The translations under genes were made by a program, and so were the position numbers. Of a stretch of 64,000 bases of DNA, positions 35,134 to 45,072 are shown one piece after another. The notes under the pieces were generated by a model, which worked only from the letters and a program-made list of their open reading frames with translations, had not been told where the DNA came from and ran no database searches. Location: NCBI GenBank assembly GCA_963281155.1, contig CAUJLY010000001.1:1178001-1242000 (forward strand), given 5' to 3'. Positions within the stretch are counted from its first letter, which is position 1, and every line of letters starts with the position of its first letter. This DNA comes from Rhabditophanes sp. KR3021 (Eukaryota; Nematoda; Chromadorea; Rhabditida; Alloionematidae).

Positions 35134-35930
35134 GGGATGGATAGTTTACGATGTTGTTGAGCAAATTCGAAGAAACGACCCACAGTAATAAGAAGTTACA
35201 ACTAGTTACATGTTATTTACTGTATCCGTATTTCATAAGATGCCATTATAAAACATTTCCTCATCTAATTAGAATATTAATCGAACTATCCTAAAATCTC
35301 TATTTAATGTAATCTAAATAAATAGTTGCATTGAACAGATGCCTATGATACTTTACACACTCTCTACCTGACTTCCATCATCCTCAAATACACAATCATC
35401 CAAATTGTCTTAGTCACCTTTGCAGTTCACCCATTCTTACAAAAGTTCCCTGATCTTCAACATCTCTTGACACATTTCCATGCTCAACGCGGTTTGGAAT
35501 GTCGTTCGGGCAATATTTTGAAATTACATTTTAAAATTTGGTTATTATTGAAAATATGCATTTACGTGTTGTGTCATTTTATTAACTTCACCACGTAAAA
35601 TTATTTTAAATGTATCATTCGTCATTTCAAGTTATTTGGGTCATCTGAGATGGTTGTTTTGTCATTTTGTTTGTGGTCGATATCTGATTTTATAACTTTT
35701 GCCTTTGTTTTCTCATTTCAATAATGCTCTTCTCATTTTAGGCTTACTCTCGTAACAAAATACTCTTCATCTCTCTGATTTTGAAGACATCTTTGTTTGG
35801 TAAGTTCGTAAACACAAAAACCAAAAAAAGTTTATATAAATCAAAAAGCCAAAAAAAAATTGAAAATTTCTATTCAAAAAGTAAGTTTAACAATGCATCC
35901 CTTTAACCCATCTATCCGTTCAGTTTAAAA
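35134..35930 (+). promoter_or_regulatory. pab-1: Upstream and 5' leader region of the poly(A)-binding protein gene
   Basis: 35340-35500 is pyrimidine-rich and less AT-rich than its surroundings. A TTTTAG at 35735-35740 could be a splice or trans-splice acceptor. 35812-35880 is strongly A-rich (runs of 5-9 A between CC and TTTATA). A 43-bp intron, GTAAGT at 35881 to CAG at 35923, precedes TTTAAAA-ATG. An A-rich leader is the known means by which PABP represses its own mRNA in animals. Extent of the transcript is inferred. Confidence 0.5.
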
Positions 35931-37970
35931 ATGGCCCAATCAATTGTAAACCCACCAACGGCCGATGTCAAGGCCCCAACCGTTACTGCTCCAGAAAGCG
36001 TCACTGAACCAGCCCCTGCTCCCGCCTCTGAAACCGCACCCCCATCAGCCGCCAAGTCTTTCCAATCTGCCTCCCTCTACATTGGTGACTTGCATGTGGA
36101 CGTCAACGAAGCCATCCTCTTCAGTCAATTCTCCTCCGTTGGAACTGTAATCTCGATTCGCGTTTGCAGAGACACAGTTACCCGCACTTCTTTAGGTTAT
36201 GCCTACGTCAACTTTGAGAAGGTCGAGGATGCCGAAGCTGCTTTTGAACAGATGAACTTCGAGTTGCTCCATGGAAAGCCGATGAGAATCATGTGGTCCC
36301 AAAGAGACCCCTCCCTGAGAAGGTCTGGTGCCGGAAACGTCTTCATTAAGAATATGGATAAGTCAATTGACACTAAGGCCATCTACGACACTTTCTCAAT
36401 GTTCGGAAACATTCTCTCTTGCAAGGTAGCTACTGACAGCGAGGGGAACTCCAAAGGATACGGATTCATTCACTTTGAAACTGAGGAGTCAGCTAACAAG
36501 GCTAGTGAACGTGTCAATGGAATGTTGTTGGATGGAAAGAAGGTTTATGTCGGCAAGTTTGTTCAGAAGGACTCCAGACAAAAGGGAGAACTTGGGGAGA
36601 AAGACGCCGAGTTCACGAATATTTTCGTTAAGAATTTCGAGGACAAGTTTGATGATGAAGATCTTAGAACTATGTTCGAAAAGTTCGGCCAAGTAACGTC
36701 TGCTATTGTTATGAAGGAGGAAGATGGAAAATCCAAGGGATTCGGATTTGTCTGTTTTGCAAATCCCGAGGATGCTAAAGTTGCTGTCGAAGGGTTAAAT
36801 GATTCTATCGTTCCTAACTCTGAGAACAAGTTGTACGTTGGCCGTGCCCAGAAGAAGTATGAAAGAGTTAGTGACTTGAGAATGAAGCACGAGTCCCAAA
36901 AGCAAGAGAGAATCGCTCAATTCGCTGGAGTCAATCTGTATGTTAAGAACTTGGATGACTGCATCACTGACGACCAGTTGCGCGAGCAATTCGAAGGCTA
37001 CGGGAAGATCACTTCCTCGAGGATCATGAGAGATGAACAGGACCGCTCAAAGGGATTCGGCTTCGTCTGCTTCGAATCATCCACTGATGCCACTAATGCC
37101 GTAACTGAAATGAATGGTAAGATGTTTGGAACCCGTCCGCTGTACGTCGTCTTGGCTCAAAGAAAAGAAGAAAGAAGGGCCCAGCTGGCTACTCACTACA
37201 TGCACAGAGTCAACAACATGGGAAGGCAATACTCTCAAAACATGATGGCTCCAAACATGTATCCCAATGGAAACAACAGCAACGGATACTTTGTCGCTCA
37301 ACAAATCGGAGGTCCAGTCAATCGTTCTTCATACCCTCAAAATGGAATGAACCAAGGCCAAAAGAATGCTGCCCCACGCTGGAACTCCATGACTCAACAA
37401 GGAGGGAACTTCAACCAAGGAGGCTACACTCAAGGAGGAAGCTACATGATGCCCCAAGGAAACTACCCAGGAAACCAAATCCGCGGCAACAGACCCACCA
37501 ACAACGGCCCACGCCAATACAACAATCAAGGAGGGCAAGGAGGGCAAGGAGGTCCAAGAATGACCGGGTCAAACATGGTCCAAAGCAACAACATGCGTGG
37601 ACCTCCAATGTCCAAGCCAATGCAAGGAAACTACTACGCAGGCAACATGCAACAACCAATCCGTGGGCCAATGGGACAACACCAACAAGACATGTCTGCT
37701 CCCCAAAGAATTCCTGCCCAAGAAAAACTGACCTCTCAAATGCTTACCAAAGCCTCTCCACAAGAGCAAAAGCAAATGATTGGGGAACGTATCTTCCCCC
37801 TCGTCTCCAAATACTGCAAAGATGTTGACGCTGGCAAATTAACCGGCATGATGTTGGAAATGGATGTCCCTGAACTTTTGATGATCCTCGACAACGATGA
37901 ACTTCTCCAAGCCAAAGTCGGAGAAGCCATCTTCGTCCTTCGCTCAGCCACACCCGCTGTCTACAACTAA
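35931..37970 (+). CDS. pab-1: Cytoplasmic poly(A)-binding protein
   Basis: A single 2.04-kb exon encodes 679 residues, a normal length for cytoplasmic PABP. After an Ala/Pro-rich start come four RRMs: SLYIGDL...GYAYVNF, NVFIKNM...GYGFIHF, NIFVKNF...GFGFVCF and NLYVKNL...GFGFVCF. A Gln/Asn/Gly/Met-rich linker with GGQGGQGG repeats (about residues 430-585) leads to a C-terminal MLLE/PABC domain (LTSQMLTKASPQEQKQMIGE to VGEAIFVLRSA). It binds mRNA poly(A) tails and recruits eIF4G, PAIP and deadenylase partners through MLLE. The coding sequence has no introns, unlike nearly all neighbours, and is less AT-rich with many C-ending codons, as expected of a highly expressed gene. Confidence 0.97.
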   Translation: MAQSIVNPPTADVKAPTVTAPESVTEPAPAPASETAPPSAAKSFQSASLYIGDLHVDVNEAILFSQFSSVGTVISIRVCRDTVTRTSLGYAYVNFEKVEDAEAAFEQMNFELLHGKPMRIMWSQRDPSLRRSGAGNVFIKNMDKSIDTKAIYDTFSMFGNILSCKVATDSEGNSKGYGFIHFETEESANKASERVNGMLLDGKKVYVGKFVQKDSRQKGELGEKDAEFTNIFVKNFEDKFDDEDLRTMFEKFGQVTSAIVMKEEDGKSKGFGFVCFANPEDAKVAVEGLNDSIVPNSENKLYVGRAQKKYERVSDLRMKHESQKQERIAQFAGVNLYVKNLDDCITDDQLREQFEGYGKITSSRIMRDEQDRSKGFGFVCFESSTDATNAVTEMNGKMFGTRPLYVVLAQRKEERRAQLATHYMHRVNNMGRQYSQNMMAPNMYPNGNNSNGYFVAQQIGGPVNRSSYPQNGMNQGQKNAAPRWNSMTQQGGNFNQGGYTQGGSYMMPQGNYPGNQIRGNRPTNNGPRQYNNQGGQGGQGGPRMTGSNMVQSNNMRGPPMSKPMQGNYYAGNMQQPIRGPMGQHQQDMSAPQRIPAQEKLTSQMLTKASPQEQKQMIGERIFPLVSKYCKDVDAGKLTGMMLEMDVPELLMILDNDELLQAKVGEAIFVLRSATPAVYN

Positions 37971-38052
37971 GTGAAGATAAAAAATTCCTAAATATAAAGC
38001 TGGTTTGTTTTATATTGGGTAATTAATGTTATGCTGTCATTATTAGAAAGTA

Positions 38053-38058
38053 AATAAA
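38053..38058 (+). promoter_or_regulatory. pab-1: Candidate poly(A) signal of the PABP gene
   Basis: AATAAA about 83 bp after the stop codon. Confidence 0.6.
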
Positions 38059-39653
38059 TTTTTGTTGGAAGATTCTTTGTGTTTGTTTTAATTGTAATTT
38101 TTTTTAAAGTTGTATATAATAAAGTTGTATATTTTAAAATTATACCAGGCACGGAATACATGTATCGAAACTTCTTTTTTATCATTGCCTCCCAGACGGC
38201 CTATCCCTACTCAAATGAGTCATTCTCTTTCTACATAAGAGCTTTGGATACTTGGAAACCTATTTTGACTCTTTAAACTCATTACACAAAAACAATATTT
38301 TTTTATCTTTGTGGCCCACATTATTAGCTGTCTCTTCAGCCAGATCATTTGAGGTTTAAAGTTTTGATCTATCTTATTAGACTAAGTTTTTCCAGTTCTA
38401 CAAACTAATCCAACAATTTAAGGCATATTTCCAGTGAAAGCAGGGAAAAAGTCAAGGTTTCTGACCTCTGTCCTCGAGGCAAATATTTTTTCAAAATTCC
38501 ACTCATTTAGTTCGAGAGGGAAGCTATCACAAACAGATATTTGATATCTCTTTTCTGTAGGCCGTAAGAGGCACTACATTAATTGAGGAAAATATGGTTA
38601 CACACTAATTTACGGAATTTCGGATTTAATAATAAGAAAATCTTTTAAAATTAAATTATATCCCTTAAAATGATATCTTATGGTTTTAGATGGTGCTTAA
38701 TTATGTTCTTAACTTAGAAGGAGTACTTCTTTATGATGTTTATAATTAAAGATAAGTTGATGTTGCATTAAGTGTTAAGTGATTTGATAACATAAAAGGT
38801 TGACAATTAAGGATAAATATTGAAATTATTATCACAAATTGTTTATTAACCGATGAATGGTAGTATTTATAAAAATTGGTAGAATTAATTTGCTTTAAAC
38901 TTAAATTAGTTTGGTTTTGACAACGAAGTGATTATTTTGATAAACAGAGATTATTAGATGATGGTTAATGAACTTTGCGCAATATTTCCTGTACTCGAAT
39001 TAGATATGCTCAATTAAGCGCCTCTTTTATTGAAAACAAGTCGTATTGTTTACACGTGATTGTGTTATTCGAATAAGTACATAATCAAACAATATTTATT
39101 TCCACAACGATTAAGTCAAGGAAACCAAAATAAATATTGTTTATTACCACAAGAATACATATTAAAGTAAATATCGTGCCACAAATAAACACTTTATTTG
39201 ATTGTTTAAACCTGACAAAAAAACACCCCACACATCTAAAAAAGATCACTCAATTGAGGTGGTCATCGATTTCGGTGGACGTACCTGTCAAAGATATCTT
39301 ATTTAGTAGTAAGAGAAACAGTCCATCTATCCCATCAAATAAGTCTGATTGGTAATATTCACACATCAATCAGATTTATTTTTATTTATCAGTTAAGTTA
39401 CAAAAGTCTCTTTTTTAAATATTTTGTGTTGACAAATAAGCATTGCATTTACTTAGTTTTTAACTAAACTAGGTGGTGGATCTGTCTATACTATTAGTTA
39501 TATATTCTCAATCTATGAGGCTTTCAATATCACAAAAGAGTCAGGATCCATATTGCATCAATCGCCCTTGTTTGTGTCAATTAAATTTCACCTAACTCAT
39601 TTCGCCAACAGACTTCTTTATCAACTACTACATTTAATTCCGGCCAATTTACC
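38059..39653. other. Intergenic between the PABP and aPKC genes
   Basis: Mostly AT-rich. A less AT-rich stretch at 38300-38570 shows no usable ORF. 39230-39355 also looks less random and ends in a possible donor (GATTG|GTAATA), and a CAACAG acceptor lies at 39607-39612, so an untranslated 5' exon of the aPKC gene is possible. Nothing else is supported. Confidence 0.4.
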
Positions 39654-41551
39654 ATGGTCAATCTCAACTCCACAATCAGACTAAAAATCCGCTACCAAGA
39701 CCTAACCATAATCTCACACTCAAACCAACCACCGACCTTCCATGCCTTCCTCACCTCAATTAAATTAGCCTGCCAAATTCGAGAAGGAGACATCTGTACA
39801 ATAAAATGGATCGACGAAGACGGAGATCCCATATCAATTAACAAGACCATTGAAATGGAAGAAGCTTTTAGGTGTATGAAAGAAGCTGAGGCAGTCGAGA
39901 TGTTTATACATGTTTTTAGGGGATTTCCTCCGATGGCAGGACTGTCTTGTTTTGGAGAAGATAGTAAGTTTTTTTAAATTTAATAACTTATTTCTGTTCA
40001 GAATCAGTCTACAGAAGAGGAGCAAAGAGATTCCCCAAAATCTACACCAACAACGGCCATAGATTCCAAGCAAAGCGACTAAACAAGACTCCCTGCTTCC
40101 ATTGCAATGACCTCATCTGGGGATTAGCATCTCCTGGCCTAAAATGTCTTGATTGCAAACTATGTGCTCATAAAAAATGCCATCGTTTAGTGAGACGTAT
40201 GTGTGATGTTGATTTACCATCTACTAAAACTAAACAGGAATTGAGTCAATCTGTGCATGCACATGCTATTCTGAAAGCTCATTGTAAAAATTGTGGAGAT
40301 CAGAATTATGAAACGGTTATGGCGAATTATATAAAGAGTAGAATTAATGGAGGTGGACATATTAGGATCAATGAACCTGGTGGAGTTCTAAACTCAGTCT
40401 CATATAATAGTGAATCTTGTCTAGATGATTTTAATCTATTAACAGTCATCGGTCGAGGATCCTTTGCTAAAGTGATTCAAGCTGAGCATAAGAAGACGAA
40501 ATGCATCTATGCTATCAAAATAATAAAAAAAGATATGGTGATCGAGGATGAGGATATGGAATGGATTCATACAGAAAAAGCAGTTTTTGAAATAGCCGCC
40601 AATCACCCCTTTTTGGTCGGATTGCATTCTTGCTTCCAAACAGAGTCACGTCTATTCTTTGTGATTGAGTTTGTTCCGGGAGGCGATTTGATGTATCATC
40701 TCCAGCAGAAGAAAAAGTTGACTGAAGATTCTGCCCGTTTTTATGGTGCTGAACTTACAATCGCTTTACATTTTCTACATTGTCAAGGCATAATCTATCG
40801 TGATTTGAAAGCTGAAAATGTTCTAATCGACTCAAATGGCCATATAAAATTAACTGACTATGGAATGTGCAAATCGGGCATAGGTCCATTAGATCTCGCT
40901 TCTACACATTGTGGAACGCCAAGCTATATGGCACCTGAGCTTGTCAAAAATGTACCTTATGGATACTCAGTTGATTGGTGGGCTTTGGGGGTTTTGTTGT
41001 TTGAGATGATGGTGGGAAGGTCTCCATTTGATGTTAGTTTTAGGAACCATTGTAAGGATGAGGATAGCGAAGATGTGCTGTTTGAGACTATTTTAAATGG
41101 ACAGATTAGGTATCCCAGGCATTTGAGTGTTAGGGCCGCGAATTTGTTGAGGAGGTTTTTGGTTAAGGTATGGATATTTATTTTTAGTTGCATAATATAT
41201 ATTCTTTAGGACCCTATTGAAAGATTAGGATGTGACACGGATTTAGATGATGCCATCGAAAGTATTAAAAAGCAGTCTTTTTTTAAAAACTACATTGACT
41301 GGGAAATGGTAAGTTCATTCCATTTTTAATAATCATTTATATTTTAGCTTGAATCGAAACAAATAACTCCGCAATTCATACCCGATATCCAATCAGACCG
41401 TGACTTAAAATATTTTGCAAAGGAATTCACAGACGAAAGTACAAACATGACTTATATAGATCCCGTGCGGCTTGCTCAATTAGAACAATCAGAGTTTGAA
41501 GGATTCGATTATATTAATCCTCTGCTTATGGCTAAGGAAGAGGAAGTTTAG
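39654..41551 (+). CDS. pkc-3: Atypical protein kinase C (PKC-3/aPKC)
   Basis: Exons 39654-39963, 40002-41167, 41210-41308 and 41348-41551, all in phase; 592 residues. An N-terminal PB1 domain (binds PAR-6) runs to about residue 100. The pseudosubstrate RRGAKRFPK follows, then a single C1 zinc finger (HRFQAKRL...[10 protein letters not shown]...[13 protein letters not shown]) and the kinase domain with [24 protein letters not shown] and the aPKC-type DYG instead of DFG. The activation-loop Thr is kept ([13 protein letters not shown]). The C-tail has the hydrophobic motif FEGFDY with an acidic residue in place of a phosphosite, the aPKC hallmark. The turn-motif Thr is followed by Tyr instead of Pro. 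The kinase drives cell polarity with PAR-3/PAR-6. A candidate AATAAA lies at 41700. Confidence 0.95.
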
Positions 41552-42386
41552 ACTGATGTTTTATTAAAAAATTTACTTTGATTCATACAATTCTTTTAAT
41601 CATTTTTAATAAGGATTTATGTGATTTTTTGTTACTGGATTTTGTACTTTAAAAGAGAACTATTTTGAATGTTTATAGTTAGCTAATATTTCCGTCAACA
41701 ATAAAAATATCATGTATTTACATTGCCAAAATTAGTATAAACATGCAACTTATTGTATGTATACGTGTTAATTATGCTTATTCTAAATTTCCAAGAAAAG
41801 TGTTTGTAAAATATACTTATATCAAATTATCAAGAAAAATTTGTGTTAATTACAGTTATTTGAAGACTCTTTACTAAAAAACGAATTCTCAAAACAAAAA
41901 CAAATTAATTGAAAGGTACTGTGTCTATTTCTGATAACAGGAAAAAGCTTTAGTTCAGAACAATTGGGTGCCAAAAAAGACTTAATATTTCAAACTTAAT
42001 CTTTTCAAAGGAATTTGCTCTTTGAAATATATTATGCAAACAACAACTAGCATTATAATATAAAATAAATAATTCCTTTGTTTGATGCATCACCTGCTTA
42101 AGCTCACGGAACACATAAAAGGCTTTATTCCTAAACCATCATTACATAACATTAACATAATAGGCATCAATTTTAATTTTTATATTATCAAACGCCTTGA
42201 TTAGATTGTACTAGGAAGCATTTCTTTATTAGTAGAGAACGACATATTCAAACGGAAACTACCACAACAAATGTGATGGATATTATTTTAATTCCAACTA
42301 CTCATTAGTAAGATATTCACGCTTTTATTAATTTACAAAATATATTCATCCTATAAACAAAATTATTTAGAGATACTATTCCTAAA
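41552..42386. other. Intergenic, 3' flank of aPKC and upstream region of a receptor gene
   Basis: AT-rich. Holds the candidate AATAAA at 41700-41705 and no further ORF, repeat or RNA gene that I can support. Confidence 0.45.
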
Positions 42387-43376
42387 ATGGAAGTTGATTA
42401 TTTTTTTTTAATTTATTTTGCAATAACTATTACTGGAATCATTACCAATCTATATCCATTATTATTCTTTACCTATCTAGCTAGAACAAAAACAGCCTTT
42501 GGCAAAATAGCATCTGCCTTAGTTTTTTGTAACTTAGTAATAATTGCAATTACAGCTATTAATGTACTTGCCAAACGTTACTTAGAAATTCGTTTAGCTA
42601 AGATATTCGATAATTACAGTGGAGCAGTTGTTCTTTGGGCTTATTTTACTGGTCATTTAATAAGGATAATGATATCAGTTAATAGATACATAGCCATATT
42701 CAAACCTTTTAATTACGATGTTCTCTTTAAGTCCAAATTTAATTGCATTTCATTGGGTTTGATGTTTGTTGGTGGATTTTTGATGGCGGTACCTTTTGCT
42801 CTTCCAGGATTATGTACTTTTAATTATGATGGAAATGTGTGGATTTTTTACTCCTCTCCATTTTGTGATACTGCATCTACTATGGAGGATTACTATGGGG
42901 GTATTCTGACTTGTTCTATTTCACTCTTGATAGACGGCACTGTCCTTATCGGTTATTTTATCAAAAAATACAACTACCGAAATGCACCTATTGACAACCG
43001 TCCAACCCACATCCAAATAGAAACCCGTTTGAAAAATAGCTTTGAACTTCGTCTCTTCTTGTCTTGTTTATTATCAAACATTAACATGGCTTGGTTACTC
43101 TTCATGTGGTTCTATCTGCTAGCTCTTTTCCAAAATTCAATTGAGATTGCCTTTCTTTTTAACGTTATCATATGGATGTTATATCATGGTGCTGATGGGT
43201 ATGTGGGAAGTTAATTAACAAAATATTTTATAATCTTTCATTCCAGATTATTGCTTTGTATATTTCACAAAGACGTCATGAATAGCATTTGTCACAAATT
43301 TAAAGCTTGTCGCCCAACCAAATTTAAACCATCTTCTGTTACTATTATTCCACGAGCTGTTGTTAATAGAATATAA
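42387..43376 (+). CDS. Seven-transmembrane chemoreceptor, Srx-like
   Basis: Exons 42387-43198 and 43247-43376 join in phase 2 across a 48-bp GTATGT...TTCCAG intron; 313 residues. Seven hydrophobic spans are visible, starting with FLIYFAITITGIITNLY. The end of the third span carries SVNRYIAIFKPF, the NR-x-x-A-x-x-x-P signature shared by the nematode Srx/Srsx families and the rhodopsin-type DRY region. Two extracellular-loop Cys (near residues 146 and 160) fit the class. The short C-tail has basic residues. Expected in sensory-neuron cilia as a G-protein-coupled odorant or peptide receptor; the ligand is unknown. Subfamily assignment is tentative. Confidence 0.8.
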
Positions 43377-43574
43377 CTATTTGTATTAATTAAATGATAT
43401 TACTTTATAAAACATTGTAAACACGTAAACTATCCTTTTTTTACTAATTGCCTTGATACCTAGGGATTAGCTTAAAATGCTTTTTCGATAACAATAATAA
43501 AAAGATTGATGATTAAAATGTATACAAAAAGTATTAAATAAGCCTTTTTTAACTCATTCCAATCATTTTTTGTT

Positions 43575-44171
43575 ATGGTATCAATCAAATTCACATTTAT
43601 TCTAATATTAACATGCTTACCGAACTATGTAAGTCCTCAAGGTGACGGAACAGTCCTGAGAGCAAAAGCATGCACAAGGGTTCAAAATGATCTAAGTAAC
43701 TTCATAACTTGCACCCAGGTCAACAGCGTTGCTAAAGCTCTCATTGGAATGTTAAGTGCCGGCCAAACAGCTACTGATGTCATAAATAGCGCCCAGTCTA
43801 CTATTATGGGATCTTTCACTGCATCACAAAATGGAACTGTTATTGCAAAAGGCGCTGGGCTGATTTTTAGTGTGGGACCATCTGGAATTATCACTACTAT
43901 CAACACAGTCGGAACAGTCGTCAGAGCTAACTCATTTGCTTTTGCTACTCAATTAGAAAATGTTGTCAAACAATTAAAAGCTGATGGAATAGTTGATCCG
44001 GAAATTCACATCAGAAAAGTACTCTATTATTTTTTGCAATTCATGTCACAAGATAACATTTGCTTAATTATGCAAAGATTCAAAAATAATCTGAATAAGC
44101 CTTCTTGGTGGTCAGCTATTACCTCGGCTTTTAGTACTATTATTCGTTTCAATAAATGCACAATTACGTAG
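43575..44171 (+). CDS. Small secreted orphan protein
   Basis: Single-exon ORF of 198 residues. The first 20 residues (MVSIKFTFILILTCLPNYVS) are a good signal peptide. The mature chain has four Cys (two near the N-terminus in KAC...ITC, one in DNIC, one in NKC near the end), which could form two disulfides. A central Gly/Ala/Thr-rich, weakly hydrophobic stretch (IAKGAGLIFSVGPSGIITTI) may be an amphipathic or membrane-contacting segment. I recognise no family and make no functional claim. It lies alone downstream of the Srx-like receptor gene; an AATAAA occurs 13 bp after the stop (44184-44189). Confidence 0.68.
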   Translation: MVSIKFTFILILTCLPNYVSPQGDGTVLRAKACTRVQNDLSNFITCTQVNSVAKALIGMLSAGQTATDVINSAQSTIMGSFTASQNGTVIAKGAGLIFSVGPSGIITTINTVGTVVRANSFAFATQLENVVKQLKADGIVDPEIHIRKVLYYFLQFMSQDNICLIMQRFKNNLNKPSWWSAITSAFSTIIRFNKCTIT

Positions 44172-44183
44172 TTTTATAGTTCA

Positions 44184-44189
44184 AATAAA
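44184..44189 (+). promoter_or_regulatory. Candidate poly(A) signal of the secreted orphan gene
   Basis: AATAAA 13 bp downstream of the stop codon at 44171. Confidence 0.5.
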
Positions 44190-44787
44190 TGATTTATATT
44201 TCTTAAAGAAAGTATTATATTTTTCCTTTTTAACGCAAAGTATTGCTTAAAAAGACGATAAAGGTGAAAATCCTGCAATTTTTTAGAAGATCTGTTATTA
44301 AGGATTTATTTTCTTTGGTTGTTGTTTCATTGGATCCGATAAAAAGAGAGTTTCAAAGATGCGTGATAAAGTTTCGAAAGCAAGTAATTATGAAGTTAAG
44401 AAACATCTCACGCCTTTTTTTCAGGCCAAATTAAGTGTGCGAGCAACACATATGGTATGTTGTATAGATGTATCTGTAGTGAACATTAATACTTTAAAAG
44501 ACTTTTACTAGGACCGAAAGACGTTGATTATTTTCAGAAGATTGAAGTTCTAAATTTAACAGAATCTCATTTGCATATTCTCCTCCATAATAATTGTTGT
44601 CTCCAATAAATAATGCAATTGTAAAAAATGTAAGTTTTTAAAATCGGCCTATCATTCATTTGGTTGGGAGCAAGTATGATTTTAGATAAGAGTTTACATA
44701 CAGTCACATAAAAAGGTTGAATTAATATAATAGTTTTAGATTATAAAAAGCATTTAAAAAGTAATTTTTAAACTAAATAAGTTTCCT
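44190..44787. other. Intergenic, no supported gene
   Basis: Two overlapping short plus-strand ORFs (44243-44434 and about 44359-44511) occur, but neither has clear splice partners or a recognisable motif. Confidence 0.35.
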
Positions 44788-45060
44788 TTAGTTAGTACAA
44801 GGTTGCATCAATTTCTTGGGCTGACTCTGTAAAACTTCCGAGACATTATTACAAGCGGCTTCATAGATAATTGGAAGAAATGTTTTTTCCTTTTTGTATT
44901 TCAGCCATTTTTTAATTACTAACTTAAGGTGATACAAGCTTAGTACTTTTTGAATGATAGTCAGCTTACGGATGCGCTCCACAGTAAGCTTGTTTATCTC
45001 AGCTCTTAATACTAGTATCTTTATAATAAACGAACAAACAAATGATTTTATTTTAGACAA
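44788..45060 (-). CDS. Hypothetical small ORF just downstream of the carboxylesterase
   Basis: Open frame of up to 90 codons on the minus strand with no good ATG near its start; it could be a terminal exon. It predicts a Leu/Lys-rich helical peptide (RIRKLTIIQKVLSLYHLKL) ending in QPKKLMQPCTN. It lies only 13 bp beyond the esterase stop. No family recognised; it could be chance. Confidence 0.25.
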   Translation of the reverse strand: MSKIKSFVCSFIIKILVLRAEINKLTVERIRKLTIIQKVLSLYHLKLVIKKWLKYKKEKTFLPIIYEAACNNVSEVLQSQPKKLMQPCTN

Positions 45061-45072
45061 AATAATTTATTT

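Noticed and set aside
44243..44511. Two short plus-strand ORFs, one reading MRDKVSKASNYEVKKHLTPF
   Set aside because: No supported splice partners, promoter or recognisable motif; too short to call.
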